Shown in pieces: positions 43,289 to 52,072 of a stretch of 64,000 nt of DNA. Within the stretch, counting starts at the first letter, position 1. The number at the start of each line of letters is the position of its first letter. This DNA comes from Aquibium oceanicum (lineage in GTDB: Bacteria; Pseudomonadota; Alphaproteobacteria; Rhizobiales; Rhizobiaceae). The notes under the pieces were generated by a model that was given only the letters and a program-made list of their open reading frames with translations, made no database searches and had not been told where the DNA came from. Made by a program: the position numbers and the translations under genes. The stretch covers positions 3,060,501 through 3,124,500 of the forward strand of contig NZ_CP018171.1 of assembly GCF_001889605.1 (NCBI RefSeq). Reading direction: 5' to 3'.

Positions 43289-44238
43289 GGCAGCCACCGT
43301 TCGCGCACCGTGCCGAGCACGCCCTTGGGAAAGAACAGCACCAGCAGGATCAATGCCACGCCGACGATCAACAGCCAGGCCGAGGTGTAGCCGGACGTCA
43401 CGTCGATCACGTAGAACATGAAGAGCGTCCCGAGCAGCGGCCCAAGCGTCGTCGCCGCTCCTCCCAGAAGCACCCACAGCAGCGGCAGGATCGAGTACTG
43501 GATCGAGGCGAAGGTGGAACCGACATATCCGAAGAGCAGCGCGTACGCCGCCCCCGAAGCGGCGCAGAACAGGCCCGACAGCACCATGGCCGACAGCTTG
43601 TTGCGCTGGACGTCGTAACCCAGCATGCGCATGCGCTCCTCGTTCTCGCGGATCGCCACCAGCACCCTGCCGAACGGCGCCCGCGCGATGGCCATGGTCG
43701 CCAGAAGCACCACCGAAAAGAGCGCCAGAGCCGCGAAATAGCGGACGGTCGGGTCCCAGAGTTCAAGCGTGAAGGCAGCCGACGCGACCGTCCGCATCTC
43801 CGGCCCGAGCACCAAACCCTCCTCCCCCCGCGTCCACTGCGTGAAATAGAGCGTGGTGAGATAGAACACCTGCGAGAACATCAGCGTCACGATCATGAAG
43901 GCGACACCCGTCGTGCGCAGCGCCAGCAGGCCGACCACCAGTGCCAGCACCAGCCCGCAGGCGAGGCCCGTCGCGAACCCGGCAACGATCCCCCAGTCGA
44001 GGTAATAGAGCGCCAGCCCGGCACCGTAGAGACCGGCCGAAAAGAACATGGCGTGCCCGAGGCTGAGCAGCCCGGCATAACCGAACAGCAGATTGTAGCC
44101 CATCGCGAAGACCGCGAGCACCAGCACCCGCGACATGACCCCCCGGTGGTATTCGGGCAGGACGAACTGCAACAGGACGAGAACGGCGATGACGCCGAGA
44201 TGCAGCAGCACCGCCCGTGTCCCCGCCCCCGCCATCAT
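43276..44238 (-). CDS. livM: Branched-chain/amide ABC transporter permease (LivM-type)
   Basis: The 320-aa permease has eight to ten hydrophobic helices. Conserved motifs are AMGYNLLFGYAGLLSLGHAM (near residue 45-65), VAIRENEERMRMLGYDV (EAA-like coupling loop, near 198) and LGGAATTLGPLLG near 260. It overlaps LivH by 4 bp (ATGA) and LivG by 13 bp. Confidence 0.92.
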   Translation of the reverse strand: MMAGAGTRAVLLHLGVIAVLVLLQFVLPEYHRGVMSRVLVLAVFAMGYNLLFGYAGLLSLGHAMFFSAGLYGAGLALYYLDWGIVAGFATGLACGLVLALVVGLLALRTTGVAFMIVTLMFSQVFYLTTLYFTQWTRGEEGLVLGPEMRTVASAAFTLELWDPTVRYFAALALFSVVLLATMAIARAPFGRVLVAIRENEERMRMLGYDVQRNKLSAMVLSGLFCAASGAAYALLFGYVGSTFASIQYSILPLLWVLLGGAATTLGPLLGTLFMFYVIDVTSGYTSAWLLIVGVALILLVLFFPKGVLGTVRERWLPWLP

Positions 44239-45116
44239 CGCGGCGCGGTTCCGAACAGGCCTTGCGGCCTGAAGACGAGCACCATCGCGACCGCCAGCGT
44301 GGCGATCATCTTGGCCAGCGTCGGCGAGAAGAAGACGGAGATCACGCCGTCCGACACGCCGATCAGAACCGCAGCGAGCACGGTGCCGCGCAGCGATCCG
44401 AGCCCGCCGATGATGACCACGATGAAGGACAACAAAAGCGGGTCAAGCCCCATCAGGTAGTGCGCCTGGCTGATCGGCACGACCAGCACGGCTGCCACGG
44501 CGGCCAGCACCGCGCCGAGCGCGAACACACCGGCATAGACCCGGTCGACCGGAATGCCGAAATTCTGCGCCGTCTCGCGGTCGTACTGCGTCGCCCGCAT
44601 GACGAGCCCAATGCGCGTCTTGGTCAGCACGAACCAGGTCGCAGCCACCAGCACCGCCGAGGCGCCGATCACCGCCAGCTTGTAGCCCGAATAGCCGAAC
44701 CAGGGCAGGACGACACGGTAGTTGAACGGCGCCTGTACCGGCCGCGCCTCGGGGCCGTAGAAGGTCAGCGCCAGCTGCTGGATGATGTAGAGAAGGCCGA
44801 TCGTGGCGACGATCGTCGCCTCGGGATCGTAGTTCAGCCGCTTCAGCACCAGCCGTTCCGACACCAGCGCCACCGCGCCCACCACCAGCGGGCTGAGCAA
44901 CAGCGCCAGCAGGAACCCGAGCGCCGGATTGCCGGTGACCATCGTGGAGAAGAACCAGGCCAGCACCGCGCCCAGCATGAAAAACTCGCCATGCGCCACG
45001 TTGACGATGCGCATCACGCCGAACACCAGCGACAGCCCTAGCGCCATCAGCGCCAGCACGGCCGAGGTGACGAGCCCTTCGAGGGTGGCGAGCAGGAGAT
45101 GCGGACCGAGCGCCAT
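44235..45116 (-). CDS. livH: Branched-chain/amide ABC transporter permease (LivH-type)
   Basis: The 293-aa permease shows GLSLVFGVMRIVNVAHGEFF near residue 30 (LivH signature), VMRATQYDRETAQNFGIPV as coupling loop (near 185) and GGLGSLRGTVLAAVLIG near 245. The ATG at 45116 shares bases with the toxin stop (TGATG), so translation of the transporter is coupled to the toxin gene. Confidence 0.92.
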   Translation of the reverse strand: MALGPHLLLATLEGLVTSAVLALMALGLSLVFGVMRIVNVAHGEFFMLGAVLAWFFSTMVTGNPALGFLLALLLSPLVVGAVALVSERLVLKRLNYDPEATIVATIGLLYIIQQLALTFYGPEARPVQAPFNYRVVLPWFGYSGYKLAVIGASAVLVAATWFVLTKTRIGLVMRATQYDRETAQNFGIPVDRVYAGVFALGAVLAAVAAVLVVPISQAHYLMGLDPLLLSFIVVIIGGLGSLRGTVLAAVLIGVSDGVISVFFSPTLAKMIATLAVAMVLVFRPQGLFGTAPR

Positions 45117-45409
45117 CAGGACGTCCCGTCGCCCGCCGGCGGCCACTGCCGCGCAGTGTGGATGATGCCGAGAATCCAGACGGCTTCGCCCTTGATCTGG
45201 TACACTAGTCGGTAATGGGGATGCGGAATCAATTCACGCGTTCCCGGGACATCGCCTGCTCGCGCTGCCATCGGAAAGGTTGCAGCTCGTTCGGCCGCGA
45301 GCTGAAAAACCCTGTTCATCCGAAGAGCGGCGGCCGGATCGTCCACAGCAATGTAGTCGAGCACGTCCAGTCGATCTTTTTCCGCCTCTGGCGTCCAGAT
45401 CAACTTCAC
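45116..45409 (-). CDS. RelE/ParE family toxin
   Basis: The 97-aa protein has the ParE/RelE fold signature: LIWTPEAEKDRLDVLDYIA at the start, GTRELIPHPHYRLVYQI near residue 57 and the C-terminal WILGIIHTARQWPP. Toxins of this family cleave mRNA or poison gyrase; the ParE-like ending HTARQWPP favours the ParE/YoeB-like branch but does not settle the target. It overlaps its antitoxin by 4 bp (ATGA) and LivH by one codon position (TGATG). Confidence 0.9.
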   Translation of the reverse strand: MKLIWTPEAEKDRLDVLDYIAVDDPAAALRMNRVFQLAAERAATFPMAARAGDVPGTRELIPHPHYRLVYQIKGEAVWILGIIHTARQWPPAGDGTS

Positions 45410-45699
45410 TCATCATTCTCACTGATCCGGCGTGACCAAACGGCGGCGCGCTCCGCAAACGATCTTTCCACATCCTCGCCTGACCGCCCCCGCTCCGCGT
45501 CCATGGACCGTCTTGCAATCTCGACTTTTCTCGCGACGAAGTCGCGATAACCACGATCGTGGCGTCGTTTCTCCACGTAGTCCCGCATCAACTCGCGGAC
45601 GATCTGCGACGCCGGACGATCGACCGCCTCCGCTTCGGCCATAAAGGCGTCGCGCAGCTCCGGCTCCAGCTTCATCGTGAAAACCGCTTCCTTCGCCAT
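45406..45699 (-). CDS. Ribbon-helix-helix antitoxin
   Basis: The 97-aa protein starts with a short beta strand AVFTMKLEPELRDAFMAEA and helix PASQIVRELMRDYVEKRR, the CopG/ParD ribbon-helix-helix that binds DNA as a dimer. The C-terminal half (50-97) is charged and would wrap the toxin. A GGAGA site precedes the ATG. A perfect palindrome 19-48 bp upstream is the probable autoregulatory operator. Confidence 0.88.
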   Translation of the reverse strand: MAKEAVFTMKLEPELRDAFMAEAEAVDRPASQIVRELMRDYVEKRRHDRGYRDFVARKVEIARRSMDAERGRSGEDVERSFAERAAVWSRRISENDE

Positions 45700-45717
45700 G
45701 ACAGTCTCCCGCTATCG

Positions 45718-45747
45718 GTACTGACGACGTATATACCTCGTCAGTAC
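45718..45747. promoter_or_regulatory. Operator of the toxin-antitoxin pair
   Basis: Perfect 10-bp arms, GTACTGACGA (45718-45727) and TCGTCAGTAC (45738-45747), flank a 10-bp TA-rich centre CGTATATACC. The arms repeat on the same helical face (20-bp period), as expected for cooperative binding by ribbon-helix-helix dimers. The site lies 19 bp before the antitoxin start, between it and the substrate-binding gene. Confidence 0.75.
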
Positions 45748-45771
45748 CTGAAAGGCGATCCCTCGCCTCGC

Positions 45772-47076
45772 TCAGAGCGGCTGCGTCGTGTAGTCCGCCT
45801 CCGGCTCGTACATCCCGTCTTCGATCGACGAGGTGTGCACCACCTTCAGCATGCCGCCTTCCACCAGCGAGATGTTCTGGTGGCCGTAGGTCTGGTGGTT
45901 CTTGCCGTTGAAGATCTTGTCGCCCTGCGGGTGCTCCGGGCCGGCCGGGAATTCGGTCAGTGCCTCGGTTGCCTCGATCAGCTTGGCCCGATCGTCCGGC
46001 CCGGCATAGCCGGCCGCTTCCATCGCCTGCTTGATGATGTAAAGCGTCTCCCAGCAGCCGAACATGTGCGCGGCCGTCGAGACGTCCTTCGGATCGTCGA
46101 CGGAGGCGCCCTGTTCGTTGATGCCGACCGCGTCGCGATAGGCCTTCACATAATCCGGTGCGTCCGGTTGCAGGTAGCGCGGCATGCCTTCCCAGAAATG
46201 GCTGCCCTGGAGGAACTCCAGGCCCGGGCTGTTGATGTCCACAGCCTCCAGAGAATCGACGAACCCGAACAGTTTCGGCGCCGTCGGTCCGTAGAACTCG
46301 CCGAGCTCCTTCACGAAGGTGAGCACGGCCGGCCCCACCATGACGTGGTAGAGCACCTCGGTGTCGTGCGGGATGTTCGGGAAGTAGCGCGTGAACGAGC
46401 TTTCCGTCGGCGGGATCGGCACCTGCGCGATCACCTCCCCGCCGGCGTTCTTCATGGCTGGCGTGAAGAAGTCGCGGTGGTCGTGGCCGAACGCGTAGTC
46501 CGGGTAGATCATCGTGACTTTCTTGCCGAGGTTCTGCGAAATCCACGGCGCCATGGCCGTCACCTGCGAGCGTACGTCGGTGATGCCGGGCTGGAAGACG
46601 TAGCGGTTCAGCTTGCCCGAGGCGACGTGGTAGCCCTCGCTCACCACGTAGTACGGCATCTTCAGTTCGCCCGCGACCGGGGCGGAGCCGGCGACCACGT
46701 GGCTGAACAGCGTGCCGAAGACGACGTCCGTCTTGTGCTGGCTGGCGAACTTCTCCACCACCTCGGCACCCCGCTTGGGGTCGGTGCCGTCGTCCTCGAT
46801 GATGATCTCGATGGGCCGGCCGTTGATCCCGCCGGCATCGTTGATCCGCTTGGCCGCGGCGTTGGTGACGCGTTCGTACCAGCGGCCATAGGCGGCGCCG
46901 ATGCCGGTGCGGTGGCACTGGAAGCCGATCCTGATCGGCTCCGACGACTGCGCCTGCGAATAGCGCACGAAGCCCGGCGCCAGCGTCGCGCCGGCGGCCG
47001 CGCCGATGCCGACGAGGGCGGAGCGGCGGTTGATGGACTTCCGCAAGAAACTGGTTTTGTTGCTGTTTTCAGTCAT
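45772..47076 (-). CDS. Branched-chain/amide-type ABC transporter substrate-binding protein
   Basis: The 434-aa periplasmic protein has a Tat-like signal NRRSALVGIGAAAGATLAPG (residues about 16-35). The Peripla_BP_6 fold shows in PIRIGFQCHRTGIGAAYGRW, IEIIIEDDGTDPKRG (near 90) and VMVGPAVLTF. It is of the urea/short-chain amide group rather than LivJ itself. AGGGGAA precedes the ATG at 47076. It is the first gene of the transporter operon, followed by the toxin-antitoxin pair and LivHMGF. Confidence 0.92.
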   Translation of the reverse strand: MTENSNKTSFLRKSINRRSALVGIGAAAGATLAPGFVRYSQAQSSEPIRIGFQCHRTGIGAAYGRWYERVTNAAAKRINDAGGINGRPIEIIIEDDGTDPKRGAEVVEKFASQHKTDVVFGTLFSHVVAGSAPVAGELKMPYYVVSEGYHVASGKLNRYVFQPGITDVRSQVTAMAPWISQNLGKKVTMIYPDYAFGHDHRDFFTPAMKNAGGEVIAQVPIPPTESSFTRYFPNIPHDTEVLYHVMVGPAVLTFVKELGEFYGPTAPKLFGFVDSLEAVDINSPGLEFLQGSHFWEGMPRYLQPDAPDYVKAYRDAVGINEQGASVDDPKDVSTAAHMFGCWETLYIIKQAMEAAGYAGPDDRAKLIEATEALTEFPAGPEHPQGDKIFNGKNHQTYGHQNISLVEGGMLKVVHTSSIEDGMYEPEADYTTQPL

Positions 47077-47238
47077 GCCGGTTCCCCTGTGTGTTCGTTG
47101 TAATTCGACCGAAGCACTGCCTTTCGCGCCGCCGCCGTGGCACGAGATTTTGCATGTGTACAAACTAAATCATCAATGCCCGACCGTGGCAACAGGAACT
47201 GCCGCTGGGGAAGACACGGGCGGCCGAAAGGCGCTCGC

Positions 47239-48675
47239 TCAGTAGCCGGTGGGCGTCGAGAGCAGCCACAGGCCGAACACCGTATAGGCGACCATCAGCA
47301 CGGCGAGCGGCATCTGGCTGATCGTCGCCAGCCGGGCCGATCCGTGCCGCCGCCAGGCGATCACATGCGCGCTCACCACCGCAAGCACGTGTCCGGCGAT
47401 GATGGCGGTCGCCTGAAGGTTCCAGATCACCCAGGCCGACTCGGCGCCGAGCACCGTCCCCGCCGACACGTGGTATCCGGCCGTGCCGAAGAGGTTCCAG
47501 CCGTTGGAGAACGGATCGGAGATCGCGGCAAGCGCGTATTGCCCGTTCACCGCCAGTGACGTCAGGTAGTGCGAGAAATGGTAGGCGAGCGCGATCGGCA
47601 TGATCGACCAGACGAGCGCGCCAGCGGCCTCCACCGCCGAACCCTTTCGCCCCGCCAGCCGCTCGCCCGAGGCGACCGCAAGGAAGAACCCGGCGCCGAG
47701 TACGCAGAACGTCGCGGTCAGGCCGAGCGTGTTGGCCGTCATGACCGCGCTGCGGCCGGGAAACTCCAGCGGATTGATGCCGATCATGCCCAACCAGGAA
47801 AAGGTCCGCATCAGCCCGTCGAAGGAAACCGAGGCGAGTGCCAGCAGCAGGAACGCCGTTCCGGCAACCGGCAGCGAAGGCTGCTCCGCCAGCCGGGCGC
47901 CCGGAAGATTGAGGCGCAGTTCCTTTGGACCCGGCAGCCCTTCGCTGGCGAGGATCCCGATCCGGGAGATCATGCGCAGGAAGACGGTCAGGAACTCGCC
48001 GTCCCGGCTCCACCGGTCGAAGCCGAAAAGCACCATCAGCACGAACGTACCGGCCCAGTAGACCGCGACGATCGCGGCGAGCCGTGCAGGGTCGTCGGGT
48101 GCCGGATAGACCAGTTCGAACCACGCGAAGCATGCCAGTCCGACGAAGGCCGGCCAGCGGCCGAGCTTTTCCGGATAGGCCAGCCATCCCGTCTCCCCCC
48201 TGCCTGCGGCCAGCACCAGGAGACGCCAGGGCCCGTACCAGGGATTGATCCAGCGCCACAGGTCGCCAAACAGCCCCTGCGCCAGCACGATCGCCACCCA
48301 AAGCACGGTCCAGACCATCAGCGGCAACGGGTTCGACAGCGGGTCGCGACTGCCCCAGAACCCTGCCGCCACGAGGCCGGCCAGCACGAGGAACGACGCC
48401 GAACTCGACACCGGCACACCGCTCCTCGGCATCCGCGCGATGGTCGCCCGCGATTGGGCCAGCCGGTCGAGCGAACGCGGGTCGATGAAGAAAAGCACGA
48501 GAAAACTGAGCGCTACGGCGACGGCTCCGCCCAGAAGGTAATATCCCGTCGGCAGAAGCATGACGTATCCGCGATCCGACGCATGCGCGAAAGCCGCGTC
48601 GAACCCCAGCGTGGCCGGAACGAGCAGAAAGATGACGAGTAGGACGAATCGGACGTGAAATCGGGTGAGTCGCAT
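47239..48675 (-). CDS. Polytopic inner-membrane protein of unknown function
   Basis: The 478-aa protein has roughly 10-12 hydrophobic helices spread over its length, for example HVRFVLLVIFLLVPATLGF near the start and LAVLMVAYTVFGLWLLS at the end. Motifs that stand out are LWRWINPWYGPWRL near residue 145 and IALAYHFSHYLTSLAVNGQY near 370, where histidines lie inside membrane helices, as in some haem or metal membrane proteins. I do not recognise the family. The start at 48675 opens the first helix. It is divergent from a MarR gene, with a strong palindrome between them. Confidence 0.8.
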   Translation of the reverse strand: MRLTRFHVRFVLLVIFLLVPATLGFDAAFAHASDRGYVMLLPTGYYLLGGAVAVALSFLVLFFIDPRSLDRLAQSRATIARMPRSGVPVSSSASFLVLAGLVAAGFWGSRDPLSNPLPLMVWTVLWVAIVLAQGLFGDLWRWINPWYGPWRLLVLAAGRGETGWLAYPEKLGRWPAFVGLACFAWFELVYPAPDDPARLAAIVAVYWAGTFVLMVLFGFDRWSRDGEFLTVFLRMISRIGILASEGLPGPKELRLNLPGARLAEQPSLPVAGTAFLLLALASVSFDGLMRTFSWLGMIGINPLEFPGRSAVMTANTLGLTATFCVLGAGFFLAVASGERLAGRKGSAVEAAGALVWSIMPIALAYHFSHYLTSLAVNGQYALAAISDPFSNGWNLFGTAGYHVSAGTVLGAESAWVIWNLQATAIIAGHVLAVVSAHVIAWRRHGSARLATISQMPLAVLMVAYTVFGLWLLSTPTGY

Positions 48676-48861
48676 GCCTCTGGCCGACCTGAAATCGCCA
48701 CAGACTTGCACGCGAAAGCGCCGCCGCAAAGTCCCGGCCGTGTTTCCGGGCACGAGACGTGCAGTTGCAATTTTGGCGGGCAGGTTCGGCACATCTGCCC
48801 TGAAACTATTTTAGGCCAGACGAGTTCTCGACTTGAATGGATGGCGCTCATGCGTCTATCC

Positions 48862-48877
48862 ATTTGATATACCAAAT
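48862..48877. promoter_or_regulatory. Candidate MarR operator between the membrane protein and MarR genes
   Basis: The palindrome ATTTG-ATATAC-CAAAT has perfect 5-bp arms. It lies 15-31 bp before the MarR start in the 217-bp divergent gap. AT-rich palindromes of this size are typical MarR sites. It could control both the regulator and the membrane protein. Confidence 0.55.
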
Positions 48878-48892
48878 AGCAGGCTGGAATGG

Positions 48893-49411
48893 ATGCTGAC
48901 GAGCGGTGACAGCGGTATTGCCGACGACGACGAGGCGCCTTCCCTGGATCAGGGCATGCTTCTCGGGCTCATGGGGCGCGAACTGCGTGTTACGTATCTC
49001 GCGGTGTTCCGGAGGGTCGAGGACCAGCTGGAAAAAGTCGGCATAACCCCGCAGCAATTCGCGCTCCTGGTCGTCGTCGAGCGCAACCCCGGCGCCCGCC
49101 AGACCTTGCTGGCCAAAGCGCGCGGGCTGGACAAGTCCACGCTCGTTCCGATGATCGACCGGCTCGAACGCGACGGCCTGCTGGAGCGGCGTCCGCTCGC
49201 CAACGATCGCCGCGTCCGCGCGATCTGGATCACCGAACGCGGCAAGCAGATCCTCGACGCAGCCATCCCGGTGGTGCGCGAAAGCGACGATCTCGTCCGC
49301 GGCAGCCTGACCGAATCCGAAAGGGCGCAACTCCTGAAGCTGATGGAAAAGATCCGCATCGGCATCGAGGACAGTGCGGCCTCTGCGCGTGGGAACGACG
49401 CCGCCGCTTGA
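48893..49411 (+). CDS. MarR family transcriptional regulator
   Basis: The 172-aa winged-helix protein has ITPQQFALLVVVERNPGARQ near residue 52, recognition helix LDKSTLVPMIDRLERDGLLE and wing RRPLANDRRVRAIWITERG, all standard MarR. The start at 48893 follows GGAATGG; an upstream ATG (48833) would place the palindromic operator inside the gene. It is divergent from the membrane-protein gene and 43 bp before mazG. Confidence 0.9.
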   Translation: MLTSGDSGIADDDEAPSLDQGMLLGLMGRELRVTYLAVFRRVEDQLEKVGITPQQFALLVVVERNPGARQTLLAKARGLDKSTLVPMIDRLERDGLLERRPLANDRRVRAIWITERGKQILDAAIPVVRESDDLVRGSLTESERAQLLKLMEKIRIGIEDSAASARGNDAAA

Positions 49412-49454
49412 AGACGCGGCTTGGAACCGGACTGCCACCGCGCTAGGCTCGGCC

Positions 49455-50279
49455 ATGCTCCCCTCCCCCTACATCTCCCGCCTTCTTGAAATCATGACCG
49501 CCCTGCGCACCCCCGGCACCGGATGCCCGTGGGACCTGGAGCAGGACTTTGCCACCATAGCGCCCTATACTCTGGAGGAAGCCTACGAGGTCGCGGACGC
49601 GATTGAGCGCGGCGACATGGACGACCTGCGCGAGGAACTGGGTGACCTCCTGCTCCAGGTCGTCTTCCACGCGCGCATGGCCGAGGAGGCCGGTGAGTTC
49701 TCATTCGGCGACGTCGTCGATGCCATCACCACCAAGATGATTCGCCGACATCCGCACGTGTTCGGCAACGCCGAGGCGCGCGCGGCCGGGTCCGCGAAGG
49801 GAATGTGGGACAGCATCAAGGCCGAGGAGAAGGCCGAGAAGCGCCAGAGGCGCCTCGCCCGCGGCCTGTCGGCCGAAGACAGCGGCGACGGTTTCCTCGA
49901 CAGCGTGCCGGTCGGGCTGCCGGCGCTCGTTCGTGCGAAGAAGCTCCAGGAGCGCGCGGCGAAGGTCGGTTTCGACTGGAAGGAGGCCGGACCCATCCTC
50001 GACAAGATCGAGGAGGAGATCGCAGAACTGCGTAAGGCGATCGCCGACGGCGACCAGGCGTCCACGCAGGACGAGTTCGGCGACGTGCTCTTCGCGCTGG
50101 TCAATTTCGGCCGTCACGCCGGCATCGACGGCGAGACGGCGCTCCACGGGACGAACGCAAAGTTCCGCCGCCGCTTCCACTACATCGAACGGGCGCTGAA
50201 CGCGTCCGGAAGCCGTCTCGAAGACGCCTCGCTCGATGAGATGGAAGATCTCTGGCAGCGCGCGAAAGCGGCCGAGTAG
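49455..50279 (+). CDS. mazG: Nucleoside triphosphate pyrophosphohydrolase MazG
   Basis: The 274-aa enzyme hydrolyses (d)NTPs to NMP and pyrophosphate, removing non-canonical nucleotides and lowering ppGpp signals. Two MazG domains are seen: residues about 10-125 with LEEAYEVADAIERGDMDDL and LREELGDLLLQVVFHA, and 165-265 with KIEEEIAELRKAI and DEFGDVLFALVNFG. The acidic metal ligands are intact in both. The ATG at 49455 opens the conserved ISRLLEIMTALR helix. It converges with hflX (5-bp gap). Confidence 0.96.
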   Translation: MLPSPYISRLLEIMTALRTPGTGCPWDLEQDFATIAPYTLEEAYEVADAIERGDMDDLREELGDLLLQVVFHARMAEEAGEFSFGDVVDAITTKMIRRHPHVFGNAEARAAGSAKGMWDSIKAEEKAEKRQRRLARGLSAEDSGDGFLDSVPVGLPALVRAKKLQERAAKVGFDWKEAGPILDKIEEEIAELRKAIADGDQASTQDEFGDVLFALVNFGRHAGIDGETALHGTNAKFRRRFHYIERALNASGSRLEDASLDEMEDLWQRAKAAE

Positions 50280-50284
50280 TATCG

Positions 50285-51685
50285 CTACTCCGGCGCCGGC
50301 CCAGCGGTCGTTAGCCGGCTTTCCAGTTCGGCGCGTGTTGCGCGCGTGACGCGGATCGTCAGTTCCGCGCCGCCGTCATCGAGGTCCTTGCGCGTGATGA
50401 TCTCGGCGTTCCGGTAGATCCAGTCGAGGTGGCGCAGGCCGTCCGGCGGGACCTGCACCGTCATCGTCTCCAGATCCCCCGAGACGCGGCTTTCCACGAT
50501 GGCGAGAAGGTTTTCCAGCCCCTCCCCGCTGATCGCCGACACCGCCACGGGCGGCGCCTGCGGGTCGCGCGCAGCCTGCTGCATCAGCCGCTCGCGGTTT
50601 TGCGCGTCCAGCTGATCGATCTTGTTCCAGACCTCAACCACCTTGCCGTCGGGCGCGGTGTCGACGCCGAGGTCGGAGAGAATCCGCTCGACGTCCTCGG
50701 CCTGCGCGGCCGTGTCCGGATCGGAAATGTCGCGCAGGTGGATGACGAGATCGGCCTCGACCACTTCTTCCAGCGTTGCCCGGAACGCTGCCACCAGATG
50801 CGTCGGCAAGTCGGAGATGAAGCCGACGGTGTCGGACAGGATGACGATCGTGCCATGCGGCAGCCGCACACGACGCAGGGTCGGGTCGAGCGTGGCGAAG
50901 AGCATGTTCTCGGCCAGCACCTCGGCGCCGGTCAGCCGGTTGAACAGCGTCGACTTGCCGGCATTGGTGTAGCCCACGATCGCCACCACCGGGAACGGAA
51001 CCTTGCGGCGCTTGGAGCGGTGCAGTTCGCGCGTGCGCCGCACGGTTTCGAGCTCGCGCTTCAGCTTGGTGATCTTGTCCTGCAGGATGCGCCGGTCGGC
51101 CTCGATCTGGGTTTCGCCGGGACCGCCAAGGAACCCCGCGCCGCCGCGCTGGCGTTCAAGGTGCGTCCAGCTGCGCACGAGGCGGCCCTTCTGGTAGTTC
51201 AGATGGGCGAGTTCCACCTGCAGCGCGCCTTCCTTGGTGCGCGCCCGTTCGCCAAAGATTTCCAGGATGATGCCGGTGCGGTCCAGCACCTTGGCGTTCA
51301 GCGCCTTTTCGAGGTTGCGCTGCTGCACGGGGGTCAGCGGATGGTCGATGATGACCAGCGACGCTTCCGCCTGCTTGATGTGTTCGGCCAGTTCCTCGAT
51401 CTTGCCGGTTCCAAGAAGCGTCGCCGGACGCGGCACGTTCACCGTCACGATTTCCGTGTAGACCGGATCGAGATCGATCGCCCTTGCAAGCCCGATCGCC
51501 TCCGCGAAGCGCGCTTCGGGAGACCGCGACAGCCGCGGACGGGCCTTGCTCTCGTCGTCCTCGCGGGAAAATCGCGGCAGCACGGGCACGACGATCGCGG
51601 CGCGCGCCGTCTTGCCCTTCAGTGCCTCGTCGGCCTGCCGGTCCTTCGCCCCCTGCTGGCGCCCGCCCGGATTGCTAGCGTCCAA
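50285..51685 (-). CDS. hflX: Ribosome-associated GTPase HflX
   Basis: The 466-aa GTPase splits or rescues stalled ribosomes. The HflX N-terminal domain has GTGKIEELAEHIKQ and IDHPLTPVQQRNLEKAL (near residue 90-125) and the family signature GGPGETQIEADRR near 195. The G domain has GYTNAGKST (G1), DTVGF (G3) and NKID (G4). The start is TTG at 51685, touching the hfq stop (TGATTG), with GGGAAAGC just upstream. The N-terminal 50 residues are charged and less conserved, so a start further in is possible. Confidence 0.95.
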   Translation of the reverse strand: MDASNPGGRQQGAKDRQADEALKGKTARAAIVVPVLPRFSREDDESKARPRLSRSPEARFAEAIGLARAIDLDPVYTEIVTVNVPRPATLLGTGKIEELAEHIKQAEASLVIIDHPLTPVQQRNLEKALNAKVLDRTGIILEIFGERARTKEGALQVELAHLNYQKGRLVRSWTHLERQRGGAGFLGGPGETQIEADRRILQDKITKLKRELETVRRTRELHRSKRRKVPFPVVAIVGYTNAGKSTLFNRLTGAEVLAENMLFATLDPTLRRVRLPHGTIVILSDTVGFISDLPTHLVAAFRATLEEVVEADLVIHLRDISDPDTAAQAEDVERILSDLGVDTAPDGKVVEVWNKIDQLDAQNRERLMQQAARDPQAPPVAVSAISGEGLENLLAIVESRVSGDLETMTVQVPPDGLRHLDWIYRNAEIITRKDLDDGGAELTIRVTRATRAELESRLTTAGPAPE

Positions 51686-51934
51686 TCAGCTTTCCCGGCT
51701 GCTTTCCTCGCCATCGAACATCTGAACCGGCTGGCTCGGCATGATGGTGGAAATGGCATGCTTGTAGACGAGCTGCGAGTGCCCGTCGCGGCGCAGGAGA
51801 ACACAGAAATTGTCGAACGATGTCACCACGCCCGTAAGCTTCACACCATTGATCAGGAAGATCGTAAGAGGATTCTTGCTCTTGCGTACTGAATTCAGGA
51901 ACAGATCCTGAAGATTCTGCGAACGTTCCGCCAT
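51686..51934 (-). CDS. hfq: RNA chaperone Hfq
   Basis: The 82-aa Sm-like protein promotes pairing of sRNAs with mRNAs. The Sm1 motif is [19 protein letters not shown] and Sm2 is [27 protein letters not shown] is the usual start. The length is right for rhizobial Hfq. The ATG at 51934 is preceded by a purine-rich stretch rather than a strict Shine-Dalgarno. It is directly followed by hflX (adjacent stop and start), the standard hfq-hflX pair. Confidence 0.98.
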   Translation of the reverse strand: MAERSQNLQDLFLNSVRKSKNPLTIFLINGVKLTGVVTSFDNFCVLLRRDGHSQLVYKHAISTIMPSQPVQMFDGEESSRES

Positions 51935-52072
51935 TTTTCTTTTCTTTCGCCGTTCCCCGTCCCCCGTACACGACGGCGTCAACACGTAAACGCCCGTTCC
52001 AAATGTACGAAAAACTACCCACCTCGGAAGGGTTGGCGCAATAGCTCGCCCCACTCCCCCTCAATGCGGTTA

